A program made the position numbers and the translations under genes. Below are positions 34,366-44,352 of a stretch of 60,517 nucleotides of DNA, piece by piece (position 1 is the stretch's first letter; every line of letters begins with the position of its first letter). The stretch covers positions 33,296 to 93,812 of the forward strand of contig JAHBMJ010001439.1 of NCBI GenBank assembly GCA_018398765.1. The letters are read 5' to 3'. The DNA comes from Chromera velia (Eukaryota > Sar > Chromeraceae). The notes under the pieces are model-generated. The model was not told the origin of the DNA. It saw only the letters and a program-made list of their open reading frames with translations, and ran no database searches.

Positions 34366-34545
34366 TCTTATAGAGGTTGCCCCCGCAAACGGCAGGGGGG
34401 TGTACCTCATCGCTGAGGCTCAGACTACACCCCGTAGCCCGCCTGGTTTCCCAGGCCACTAACAAACAACAATCTGTCTGCGCTTTGCATGCTTTAGTCT
34501 ATGGGCTGCTCAGAAGGGACTGCTCCAAAAATCGATCCAATGATA
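34366..34545 (+). repeat. Dispersed repeat family C, copy 1
   Basis: The segment containing CACCCCGTAGCCCGCCTGGT and ACTAACAAACAACAATCTGT recurs in reverse orientation at 44166-44352. Both copies read as a similar short peptide (HPVARLVS, NKQQSV). It could be a SINE or a fragment of a larger element. Confidence 0.65.
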
Positions 34546-35395
34546 CAGAACGAAAGGATACTTTGGCTTTGTACACGTCCTCTCTCCATTTTTCTCTCAG
34601 CGATTTCTCCTTTTCCCTCCCTCAGCTGTCTTCTTGCTTCCATTGCTTCCAGGATAGTCTTGTATTCTTCTTTTCTTCTTTCCGTTCCTCCCTTTCTTTT
34701 TATGATCACTCCATGTCTAGCAATTTGCGATTCAACTTACGTTTTTCAACGAAAACGTCTAGAGTCTAGACGCACTTATATTTAGATTTACGCATCATTA
34801 ATGATTCATTATCATTCATCGATCAACGTAGTATCATTATCTAGCGCAGCATCCACAAAAACTAGTGAAGATAGTGCTCAGAGCCTCAAGCTAGGCTCAG
34901 GATACATATAGTTGAAACTAGAGCTGAAATACTCTAGGCCCTGGCTGGACCTGGCAGCCTTGCACTGAAAAAAAAAATCTTGTAAGGTCTTTTTTTCAAA
35001 ACTATATCAGACCACACTGAAGAAGCAGAAAGTGAGCGGTATGATAGTGTCAACGTAAATTAAAAGAGAAGGAAAGACCCTAAAAACGAAGACAGATTAT
35101 AAAATTCTCTAAAAAATTCTATACCCTACCTTAGTACCCTATAAGTAACATAATAATAAGTTTTAAGTACACTGGAACCATAGTGTGTCATAATAAGAAT
35201 TTCTAGAACCTTTTGTGTCACAATGATTTGTGACTGATTTGTGACATCATAATTGTGATTTTAAGAACTTTTGACTGATTCAATTAAATCATACTTATGT
35301 ATGAAAAAAATGGTTGTAGATTGCGTGTGTGGGGTGTTTAGCGCGGTTTGACACACACCGTGGAGTACATGTTTGGCACATCGTTTGTAAGTGTG
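34546..35395. other. AT-rich intergenic
   Basis: AT-rich sequence with short repeated phrases such as TTGTGACTGATTTGTGAC. I see no gene. Confidence 0.45.
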
Positions 35396-36080
35396 AGTGA
35401 GTGAGTGAGTGAGTAAGTGAGTGAGTGAGTGATCGATCGAGTAAGTGAGTGAGTGAATGAGGTACCCTGCAGGTAGCTAGGAGTTTACGGGATTTTAGCC
35501 CAGGATTTTAGCGGATTTTACGGGATTTTGGCCAGAATTTTAGCGGATTTAGGCGGATTTTGCCCAGGATTCTGCCAAAGTATTTCTCCACGATTTTAGA
35601 ATCTAAAATCCTGGCTCTAGGGATTATAAAGACTAAAATCCTAGATCCTAGGATTTTAGAAATGAATGCCAGGATTTTACAGGATTATATCTTTCCCGTA
35701 AAATCCCGTATAATCCCGTAAAATCCCGTAAAATCCCATAAAATCTTAGGAAGAAGCTGGGATTTTAGCTTTCTTCCAGGATTTTAGATTCTAAAATCCT
35801 AGCTGTAGGGATTATATTTTTAACGTTAAGAGTCCGGCAGAATCCTGGGCAAAATCCGCCTAAATCCGCTAAAATCTTGGCCAAAATCCCGTAAAATCTA
35901 CTAAAATCCTGGGCTAAAATCCCGTAAAATCCTGGCTACCTGTAGGGTACAAAGTGAGTGATTGAGTGACTCATTGAGTGAGTGAGTGAATGACTGAGTG
36001 AGTAAGTCAGATCAGTGAGTGCTAGGAGTGAGTGAGTGAGTGAGTGAGTGAGTAAATGAATGAGTAAGTGAGTGAGTGGG
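35396..36080. repeat. (GTGA)n tandem repeat split by a foldback element
   Basis: GTGA/GAGT units run from 35396 to 35462 and again from 35952 to 36080. The foldback element at 35465-35947 sits between them, so it inserted into an existing array. Confidence 0.85.
35463..35949 (-). mobile_element. Foldback element family A, copy 2 (483 bp plus TA)
   Basis: It spans 35465-35947, starts CCCTGCAGGTAG and ends CTACCTGTAGGG, with TA on both sides. The interior matches copy 1 (20154-20656) in reverse complement: AACGTTAAGAGTCCGGCAG lies near the right end here and its complement near the left end there. The insertion target was a GTGA repeat array. Confidence 0.85.
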
Positions 36081-36957
36081 GTACTAAGTTAAGTTATTCT
36101 AACTATTTCATCACACCTATATTATAACACAATTATTTGTGTCACTGGTACTAGTGTATAGGGTATTGTATCACAATTTTAATTGTATCACACTATAGTT
36201 TCAGTGTAAGATCAGCTAGAAGTTTAGATAAATTAGATTTAAATTCAGAGCTAAGGTAAGGTAGGTTAGCTTTTTAACTCAAAAACGAAAAAAGGCTAGA
36301 AAAAAGGTTGACACTATAAATTGATAGTAAACATATCGAGTTAAAAAAAAAAGTTGGATTTTCATTTTTTTTTTTTTTAATATTGCAGAACTTTTGAACC
36401 TATACAAATATATAGTATGTACTATAACTTAGTGAATTTGATTGAATTGATTGATTGATTGATTTATATGTTTTGCCCTAGGGCCTGAATTGAACGCTGT
36501 TATAGGAAGCTAGAAAACCGCTAGTCTAGCTACTAGTAAACTTCGAAACAATCGATCCTTCATGCACACCGATGCATACCATAATACAGCTAGCAATACA
36601 GCCTAATGGCTTTTAAACATATACTCATGCTGCATGCGTCGAATCGATCATGCGGCGGCAGGCATAAATGTCTGACTTCGATCGTAACATTTTGTGTTAC
36701 TAAGAATGTCAACACGATTGCATGTACGTGCGATTCAGTGAAATGAACAAAGCGTTGAAGGCCGGACCTTTTCGAGCCAGCCCAGAGAAAGTAACGTCCA
36801 AGATACGATATGGGAAAACGAGGCGATATGAGCCGATCGGTTCACTGTACATCACTACACTGCAATGACTGCATGCGTGAGTCCGTATAAAGAAACACCT
36901 CTTTGTTTCTAGTTTTGTTTAAACAGAATTTTCAGACACCTCAAGCAAGCAAATACT
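36081..36957. other. AT-rich intergenic
   Basis: AT-rich sequence with poly-A and poly-T tracts and (GATT)n near 36440-36460. I see no gene. It separates the tandem array from the 3' end of the second paralogue. Confidence 0.45.
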
Positions 36958-39308
36958 CTACAAAATGTTTGAAGCGACAGTAAAGTCAGAGGGTTTGGCG
37001 GGTCCCTTCACCTTTCTGTATTGCCACGATCCCCCCGTCCAGCCCCAGTCAAGCTTGGAGTCGTGAACCTTATTCAATGAATCACTAGGGTCCCTGAGGT
37101 TCTCGCAGCCGAAAAGATCGTTTGTCCCCCCCTTATCCCCACTAACACAGAAGGACCTGTCTTTGTTACTGGTAAGGCTGCAGAAAGCGGCGGTCGGACA
37201 CGGTTGGTCTTTCAGCACCAGTTTATCCGAGTGCGCCGGGGACGCCCCCGCTCTCTTGAAGTATCCTCCCGTCTCCCCATTCACCACCCCACCCACCACC
37301 TCAAGCCAGTCATCGCTGTTGTCAAAGCAGTTGAACGCCCTTCCCTGCTGCTTCCAAGCACCAGCGGCCCGCGGAGACCACGTGAGAAGATTCCAAACAT
37401 GACTATCCATCTGACTTCCGAGGGTGTTCAAAAAGAGAGAAACGTCCAGGTGCACCTCGTCAGAGCAATTCTTGACTTCCCCCGTCTCTGTCTTGACCTT
37501 CGCATACTTGAAAAAGTCTTTGATGGCACTGAAAGTCATCAGCTCTGCCTGGGAGACCGCGAGAGCCGCTTGGAGGGCCGTGGTGAACGCAGTCCAGTCC
37601 TCTTGCGCCTTGGAAAAGTCACCGTGGCACTGATCGTGCCTCGCAAACCTGTCCTCGCATCTCGGTTCAGTGGTGACGAACTCCCAGATTCTACCATTCG
37701 TCTCGAAAAGCAAAGACATGTCCCTGCACATCACCGTCTCATCAGCGAGGCCTTTTCGCGATGTGTCGTCGTATCCCCACGTCAGGGCCTTGGAGAAGTC
37801 GACCTTGTGACCTTCTGCACTCTCCCACTCCCAGTGAGGCGCAATGATCAGGTCACACGTGTTCTTACACTGCCGCTGCTCGAAGGGCACCTGGGCCATA
37901 CTTTCCATCTGACCCTCAAGGTCTTTAAACATTCTCGTCAGTTCTGGCGCCGCCTTCTCCACCGTTCTGCTCCAGGTTCCCGTAGACAGCTGGTGAAATG
38001 CCTTGCACGTGTCCATTTCGACGACAGGCCCCCTCCTCGCCTTCACGGCCGAGTCCGTCGATATCTGCGCGAAGCCCAACAACTGATCGGCCATCGCAAA
38101 GAGATCTTCCGACCTTTCCCGAAGGGAGTTCTTCCACAGCTCCTCCTTTGCAACAGCGGCGATGTCGGCTCGTGTCAGGGGAGGGGGGGGAGGGGGACCT
38201 CCCGGCTTGGGTGCAGGGCCTCCGAAGAGGCCGGCAACGAATCCGAAGAATCCCAGAGCGACGGCAGCAACACCGAGACCAGGAACAGCCGAGGCGATCC
38301 CAGCCACAGACGAGACGACCCCAAAGACACCGTTGAGGATGTCAGCGGGCTTTCCGGACTGAACTGCCTCGACGGTTTTTGAGATCTACGCGACGAGGGC
38401 CTTTCCGGTCTCAAATTGTTCCGTGAGGTCCGGGATTTTATCCTTCAGATCGTTGAGCCGTCCTTTCACGATACCTGCGTCTCCTTCGTCAAGTCCCAAT
38501 TTCGTCAGCTGGTCAACCGTCGAGTTGATCAAATTCCACCCACCGTCCCCGAGAGCTCTCCCAGATCCGGAAACGCGTTCGGTGTCCTCCTCGGTGGACT
38601 CCGCGGAGTTGTTTCCTGCTGCAACGTGCGACACTGTCACTTCAGCCGCCACGGGGAGGAGGGCAGACACGGCATATGAGGGCGGGAGAGGGGGGAACGT
38701 TGTCTGGTTGTACGGGAATGAGAAGCCAAAGTTATCTCTGCAGTCCTGGAGTCCCGTGTCCACGCCCACTTCCCACGGAGTCTTCCAAACAACGGGCACA
38801 CAGTCTCCGCCCCAACCCTGCACACATGAATACATACACGGATTTTACTATATGCAATGTACGTCGAGGAGGCGGCACAGCCAAAAGATCACAATGCACG
38901 CACATGTTGTGGAGGGCACACCCAAACCGAACCTGCAAAACACGAAACACTTTTCAAACGCTCGCATATACTCTCGACAAATTTCGTTGCTTCCAACTCC
39001 TCTATCAACCTCAATCAAGCTCGTGATTTCAAGCTTTCTGCCCTTGATTTACTCAAGGCTTTCGAACTTACCCTGTCAAAGAACGGAAGCTCCTGTGTCT
39101 TCACTTGCGGCTGCGCACCGACAGCAGTGATCCGTCTCCTCAGGCTTTGCCTGTTGGTGTTAGACGCGAATGCAGAAGAATGAAGCCTTCGAAAGCCTTG
39201 TGTGATGCCTGCCCAGCTCCAGCCAGGCAAGACACCTGCTTCTCCTGTCGTCACAGGAAGAAAACATGCTGCGGCACTTAGAGTAGTGATGACGGAAAGG
39301 ACTCTCAT
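36958..39308 (-). CDS. Secreted protein of unknown family, paralogue 2, with in-frame TAG
   Basis: Minus-strand exons 39308-39072 and 38817-36958 join in frame at a GTAAGT donor. The span is 698 codons, close to the 688 residues of paralogue 1. Layout: signal peptide (MRVLSVITTLSAAACFLPVT), a Cys/Trp-containing part (GWGGDCVPVVWKTPWE), a helical part, one in-frame TAG (38388-38386, codon 223), a hydrophobic Gly/Ala segment (about 250-280) ending in GGPPPPPPLT, charged helices, and a Cys-rich C-terminus. Landmarks shared in order with paralogue 1 are PPPPLT, TWSP, DWLEVVGG and GGYF, then a final W..G..W region. The TAG is the only break and no plausible intron removes it. It may be a null allele, a sequencing error or a read-through stop; about 475 codons continue after it. 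Family and function are unknown. Confidence 0.7.
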
Positions 39309-39752
39309 GATCAGCGTTGAGCTGTATACCAAGCACACGTTCACTGCAACAGTTGTGCAACAGCCGAACGCCGAAAAGCAACGGGTGGCAATAGCGCGAG
39401 CCAAACGGAATTTTCCAGTCGACTTGATTGTCTGTGTGAGCTGAGAGTCTCGAGATGGAACCCAGTGTTACTGATCGAATGACACGACGACGACTGTTAA
39501 TTCTATGGAAGGTATATGAAGGTATAGGTCTTTCAGAGATCTTTCAGAGTCTTAATTTCATGGTGATCAAAGTCTTCAAGGACTGTTTAGCTTATGTGCT
39601 ACACCCAACCAGTTGGGTGAGTGCCTCGGGGGGCATCGGTGGTTTGAATTAACGCGATCCCGGCCGGGGCTGGGGGAAGAAAATACACCAAAGGGGGGGA
39701 AAAAGACGGCGCGCGAAGCGCGCTGAAAAGATGATATCGCGCGCCAAAAAAC
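39309..39752. other. Upstream flank of paralogue 2
   Basis: This probably contains its 5' untranslated region and promoter. An upstream in-frame ATG at 39404 exists, but the signal peptide begins at 39308. No core element was recognised. Confidence 0.4.
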
Positions 39753-40478
39753 TAGTCAGATTTTTGATTTGCTTTTCGAACTGACTTCGAATTCTAGTCT
39801 GATTTTCGAACTGACTTTGAATTCTAGTCTGATTTTCGAGCCAACTCTGAATTTTAGTCTGATTTTCAAACTAATTTAGAATTTTAGTCTGCTTTTCGAA
39901 CTAACTTCGAATTTTAGTCTAATTTTCGAACAGACTTAGAATTTTAGTCTGCTATAAACTGCTTTTCGAACTAACTTTGAATTCTAGTCTGATTTTCGAA
40001 CTGACTTTGAATTCTAGTCTGATTTTCGAGCTAACTCTGAATTTTAGTCTGATTTTCAAACTAATTTAGAATTTTAAACTGCTTTTCGAACTGACTTCGA
40101 ATTTTAGTCTAATTTTCGAATAGACTTAGAATTTTAGTCTGCTATAGACTGCTTTTCGAACTAACTTCGAATTCTAGTCTGATTTTTGAACTAACTTCGA
40201 TTTTTAGTCTGATTTTCGAGCTAACTCTGAATTTTAGTCTAGTTTCCGAACATGTTCTAAAAGCTGATTTTCTAATATATTTAGTAAGAAAAAAAAAAAT
40301 TTCGCCTGCGACGCTAAAAAACTAGTCTGATTTTCGAACTAACTTAAAATTTTAGTCTAATTTTTGAACTAACTTCGAATTCTAGTCTGATTTTCGAACT
40401 GACTTCGAATTCTAGTCTGATTTTCGAGTCAACTCTGAATTTTAGTCTGGTTTCCGAACATGTTCTAAAAGCTTTCTT
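39753..40478. repeat. 30-bp minisatellite
   Basis: More than 20 units of the type GATTTTCGAACTGACTTCGAATTCTAGTCT, each near 30 bp, are interrupted by ACTGCTATAGACTGCTTTT variants and one AT-rich break at 40255-40320. On the minus strand part of it is open and reads as a 10-residue period (RLEFEVSSKI), which ends the frame at 40344. Confidence 0.85.
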
Positions 40479-40489
40479 ATTGATAGGGC

Positions 40490-40920
40490 CTTCCGAAACA
40501 GCCTGCCGCTCCCCCACACCAAAATCTATGGCTGCTGCAGAAGAGGGGAAGACTTTCTGCCACCCCCCTACACCGAAAACTGTGGCTGCTGCAGAAGGGG
40601 GGAAGACATCCTGCTGCCCCCCTACACCGAAACCTGTGGCTACTGCAGAAGGGGGGAAGACATCCTGCTGCCCCCCCACACCAAAACCTGTGGCTGCTGC
40701 AGAAGGGGGGAAGACATCCTACCGCCCCCCCACACCAAAACCTGTGGCTGCTGCAGAAAGGGGGAAGACATCCTGCCGCTCCTCCACACTGAAACCTGTG
40801 GCTGCTGCAGAAGGGGGGAAGATATCCTACCACCCCCCCACACCGAAACCTGTGGCTGCTGCAGAAGGGGGGGAGACAACTGCAGAAGGGGAAAAGACCC
40901 CTAGACCACGATCTCTGGCA
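40490..40920. repeat. 54-bp minisatellite, array 1
   Basis: About seven units of 54 bp (GGCTGCTGCAGAAGGGGGGAAG... ACACCGAAACCTGT). On the plus strand it stays open through all units as an 18-residue period containing PPTPKPVAAAEGGKTS. The minus frame meets TAG in units carrying CTACC. It has no unique spacers and is not a CRISPR array. Confidence 0.9.
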
Positions 40921-41035
40921 TGACAGTCACGGATAGGTAGCTCAGTCTCGATTATCACCATATCCTCTCTGTCCCTATCTATGATAACAACCTTCTTCTC
41001 GTCTGTGAAGCTCTCACCCCCTCAAGGCCCATACC

Positions 41036-41445
41036 GATACCTGTGGCTGCTGCAGAAGGGGGGAAAACATCCTACCGCCCCCCCACACCGAAACCTGTGG
41101 CTGCTGCAGAAAGGGGAAAGACATTCTGCCGCCCCCCCACACTGAAACCTGTGGCTGCTGCAGAAGAGGGGAAGGCATCCTGCCGCCCCCCCACATCGAA
41201 ACCTGTGGCTCAGCCTGCTGTAGAAGGGGGGAAGACATCCTGCCGCCCCCCCACACCGAAACCGGTGGCTGCTGCAGAAGGGAGGAAGACATCCTGCCGC
41301 CCCCCCACACCGAAAACTGTGGCTGCTGCAGAAGGGGGGAAGACATCCTGCTGCCCCCCTACACCGAAACCTGTGGCTGCTGCAGAAGGGGGGGAGACAA
41401 CTACAGAAGGGGGGAAGACCTCCAGACCAGGATCTCTGGCGTGAC
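41036..41445. repeat. 54-bp minisatellite, array 2
   Basis: Second array of the same unit. It arises from a segmental duplication of about 540 bp, because the roughly 110 bp beyond each array (40921-41035 and 41446-41555) also match. One unit carries a 6-bp insertion (near 41212) that adds a TGA on the minus strand but keeps the plus frame open. Confidence 0.9.
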
Positions 41446-41800
41446 TGTCATGGATAGGTGGCTCAGTCTCGATTGTCACCACATCTTCTCCGTCCCCGTC
41501 CACGATAACAACCCTCTCCTTGTCTGTGAAGCTCTTGCCCCCCCCCAGGGCTCTCAGCGACTTTCATTGAAGGCAGAGAGGATTCTGTACTTGTAGCACT
41601 TGACGTGCTCGCCCAACGTGCATGCAGAGTCCTTCGGTAGGCCTTCCATGCGCCCCCAAACCGAGTCAGCTGCTCAATGTAGGCCTGGTGGTGTCTGTAA
41701 TCCAGTCGATGACGCATCTGCAAACAGAGGCGATGCTTGTGTCTCCAGGAGGCCCGACTGCTTGCACTTCTGGAAGAATCTGCAAGCATGCCAAGGGGGG
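41210..41800 (-). CDS. 3' exons of the zinc-ribbon gene, with probable G-run frameshift
   Basis: On the minus strand one frame reads MRHRLDYRHHQAYIEQLTRF (from 41717 or a little upstream) down to PSMKVAESPGGG at a nine-G run (complement of 41538-41546). Another frame continues after the run with KSFTDKERVVIVDGDGEDVV and TIETEPPIHDSHARD into the 54-bp repeats, stopping at a TGA at 41210-41212. The partner segment at 41035-40921 has diverged with conservative changes (K/E, V/I, K/R), as expected of a minus-strand coding sequence. A one-base length error or mutation in the G run is the simplest link. Identity is unknown; exon limits near the N gap cannot be set. Confidence 0.45.
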
Positions 41801-41844
41801 AGGGGGGGGAGGAAAGGAGTGACGAGGAGGAAGAACGACAGGGG

Positions 41845-42102
41845 NNNNNNNNNNNNNNNNNNNNNNNNNNNNNNNNNNNNNNNNNNNNNNNNNNNNNNNN
41901 NNNNNNNNNNNNNNNNNNNNNNNNNNNNNNNNNNNNNNNNNNNNNNNNNNNNNNNNNNNNNNNNNNNNNNNNNNNNNNNNNNNNNNNNNNNNNNNNNNNN
42001 NNNNNNNNNNNNNNNNNNNNNNNNNNNNNNNNNNNNNNNNNNNNNNNNNNNNNNNNNNNNNNNNNNNNNNNNNNNNNNNNNNNNNNNNNNNNNNNNNNNN
42101 NN
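41845..42102. other. Assembly gap (258 N)
   Basis: Unknown bases are flanked by GGGG on the left and nine G on the right. The gap lies within an intron or exon of the minus-strand zinc-ribbon gene. Reading frames crossing it are meaningless. Confidence 0.99.
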
Positions 42103-42283
42103 GGGGGGGGGTTGGAAGGGGGAAAGAGATAGAGATCGAGGAGAGGAAGGGAAAAGGGGGGAAGAGGGAGAGGGTGGAGGGGGAGGGGGGAAGAGATAGA
42201 GAGGGGAGGAAGGGAGAAGGGGGGAAGAGCCAGAGCGGGGAGGGGGGAATGACGAGGGGGGAAAAGGTTTGAGAGTCGCGGAC

Positions 42284-42527
42284 CTCCTTGGCTAACAGAG
42301 TGTCGTGTTGTTTTCCCTTTAGCATGATGAAAGGCACGTGGATGAGAGCCGCTTCCGGAAGACTGGAGAGGACCTTGTGGGACAACGCCCCGAACTCCTT
42401 TCTTGCCCCCTTCTCTGTTCTACACGTTCCCTGGCACTGCAGCCTCATCTGCACAAAACGAGCAGCCAGGGGGGGGGGAAGAAATCGGGGGGAAACCAGT
42501 GGAAACAGCCATACAAGAGGAAAAGAG

Positions 42528-42563
<36 letters not shown>

Positions 42564-43262
42564 GGAAGTCGCTGAGAGCGTTAGGGGTGGGGAAGAAATC
42601 TTGGGGGAAAAGCAGGGGGAACAGCTAAGGGGGAAGAGAGAGAGAGACCGACATACTTCGTCAATGTAGAAATCTTCAGGATCTCCAGTCACGTATCTCG
42701 GGGGGCGAGTCCCACACCCCTTCTTTCCCAATGGCCCTTTGCAGTCTGGGTATGGGACCATGCCTTGAGGGAAGTCACTGTGGCGAGTTACCGAGGAATC
42801 TTCAGTGGGGTTCCATATGAAGAACCTCTTGATGAAGTAGTGCTCCAGGCAGGGCTCATTCATGAGGTCTGGGTTAACAAGGTTGGGGGGCTTGATCCAT
42901 CCGAACATTTCCCTGTACGGCTTCCCCGCCTTCCTGCACGTAGACTTCGCCCAGTTGATCTGGTGGGGAGGAAGCTTGCCACCCCACCGGTGGAAGGGGC
43001 CCTCCACTGCTTCAGTAGAGTTTTGAACGTCCGAAAGGGTGGGCGGACGCTCCGCAGTGACTGCAGAGCTAGCTGCAGAGAAAGCCGGAGGGGGGGCGGC
43101 GAAGTCCTTCATCAGTGAAAAGTCCTTTTTGGCCTTGAAGCATCTCTTCCACAGGTCTATGTCGAAATTCTCGAAGTGGAATCCATAGCAACACTCACAT
43201 GCTTTCAGCTTTGATCTCTGCCCCTCCTGTTGTTGCCCCCCCTGTTCAGACTGGGAACCTGT
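42284..43262 (-). CDS. Zinc-ribbon protein, possibly transposon-derived (partial)
   Basis: Two minus-strand exons join in frame: about 43262-42657 (after the acceptor CTTCTACAG) and 42448-42284, with a GT-AG intron holding a GA microsatellite. The protein has an early Cys cluster (KACECCYGFHF), then WGGKLPPHQINWAKSTC, FFIWNPTEDSSVTRHSDFPQ, PYPDCKGPLGKKGC, RPPRYVTGD, YIDE/MRLQCQGTC and KVLSSLPEAALIHVPFIML. The order P-Y-P-x-C, pR-V, y-x-id-x-R-x-x-C-x-x-x-C, then vl-x-x-LP-x-x-x-x-x-vPf resembles the zinc-binding region (DUF6729-like) found next to transposase-type domains in fungi and algae. That assignment is from memory and moderate at best. The 5' end and the part beyond 42284 are not resolved. 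Confidence 0.55.
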
Positions 43263-44165
43263 AGAAGGCTTCAAAAACCCCAGAATCGATGTCTGCTGGG
43301 CTTTTTTCTTTTATACCTTCACTGTCCTGCCCTCTTTCACTTATGGCACAGATGCCTTGCTACGCCTTGCAGTTCTTGAAGAGTTTGTACGCTTTCTCTG
43401 CGACTCCATTCCGTGGAGTCTCCCCCCTTCCGAGAGTCAGGGCCCCCCTGAGGGCAGCGCTGCGGAAGGTGCACAGCCACTCGTCCAAGGATTTTGCCTC
43501 ATGTCGCATAGAGATCTCCCCGCCAGCCAACAACCGTCCAAACATAATTGATAAAGGCCCAGGCACAGGCCCAGGGTGAAGAGACCAAAAGAAAAGGGAC
43601 GAACGTGGTTAAGGAGACAGGTATGGGACTTTTAATTTTCGAGTAACAGATGAAAAACAATAGTAAATCGGCAGACGGGGATTCCCTGCTCCCAGCGAGG
43701 AAGGGGAACACTGAAACAGCAAAGAGACAAGTGTGGGGATGTTTCTAAAGTCGGTGACAGAGCCTTTAGCTGGAAGGGGGAAGTCGTCGTGATCGAAGAG
43801 CAGAGCCTGGCAGACTGAAGATCAGAGTCGCGCGTCAAAAATTAGAGACGGAAATCAGAGGTGTATTTTGTTGTGACCCCCCCCCAAATTGGGGTTGAGC
43901 TGCCAATTTAAATGCACATACGGTCCGGTGCTCCATGCAGGCTGCTTGAGGGGCACATTTATGACAGACAAGAGACCAAACCGAACCCGCAGTACCCCCC
44001 AGGAAGAAGGGAAAATCGCCGAGTATCGCCGAGAGAAGAATGGAAAGTAACGGAAAGAGCAGGAAAGAGGGTAAAAGAGGACGTGCAGAAAGCTAAAATA
44101 TCCTAACTCAATGCCCTTTCATCCTGTGTCATTGGATCAATCTTTGCAGCAGTGTAGAGCAGTCG
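43263..44165. other. Upstream of the zinc-ribbon gene
   Basis: A minus-strand frame at 43533-43360 (SLDEWLCTFRSAALRGALTL, ending FKNCKA) looks protein-like and could be a terminal exon of another gene or an upstream exon in a different model. I could not link it to neighbours. The rest is mixed sequence. Confidence 0.3.
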
Positions 44166-44352
44166 TTTCAATTGTCCCTTGTAAGCAGCTCATTATAGCT
44201 CATTATTAGATACCCATAAACCACAACATACAAAGCGTAGACAGATTGTTGTTTGTTAGCAGTCTGGGAGACCACTGAGACCAGGCGGGCCACGGGGTGT
44301 GGACCGTGTGGTAGGGTGTGGTTAGGTATGGTCTCAACCTCAGCGATGAGGT
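44166..44352 (-). repeat. Dispersed repeat family C, copy 2
   Basis: Reverse-orientation copy of the segment at 34366-34545. Shared blocks include ACAGATTGTTGTTTGTTAG and GACCAGGCGGGCCACGGGGT, near matches to the complement of copy 1. Confidence 0.65.

Noticed and set aside
34366-34545. Possible tRNA or tRNA-derived head
   Set aside because: I could not fold a cloverleaf or find both internal promoter boxes; kept only as a dispersed repeat.
37204-38382. 392-codon open frame on the plus strand
   Set aside because: It lies exactly antisense to the second secreted paralogue, whose minus frame has a signal peptide, clear splice join and similarity to paralogue 1.
39309-39404. Upstream ATG at 39404 as start of paralogue 2
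   Set aside because: The frame is open, but the signal peptide begins at 39308 and the partner gene likewise starts directly with its signal peptide.
40490-41445. Repeat arrays resembling CRISPR
   Set aside because: Units are contiguous 54-bp tandem repeats without unique spacers, in a eukaryotic context, with no cas genes.
41600-42454. Long frames across the N gap on both strands
   Set aside because: They exist only because unknown bases were read as open codons.
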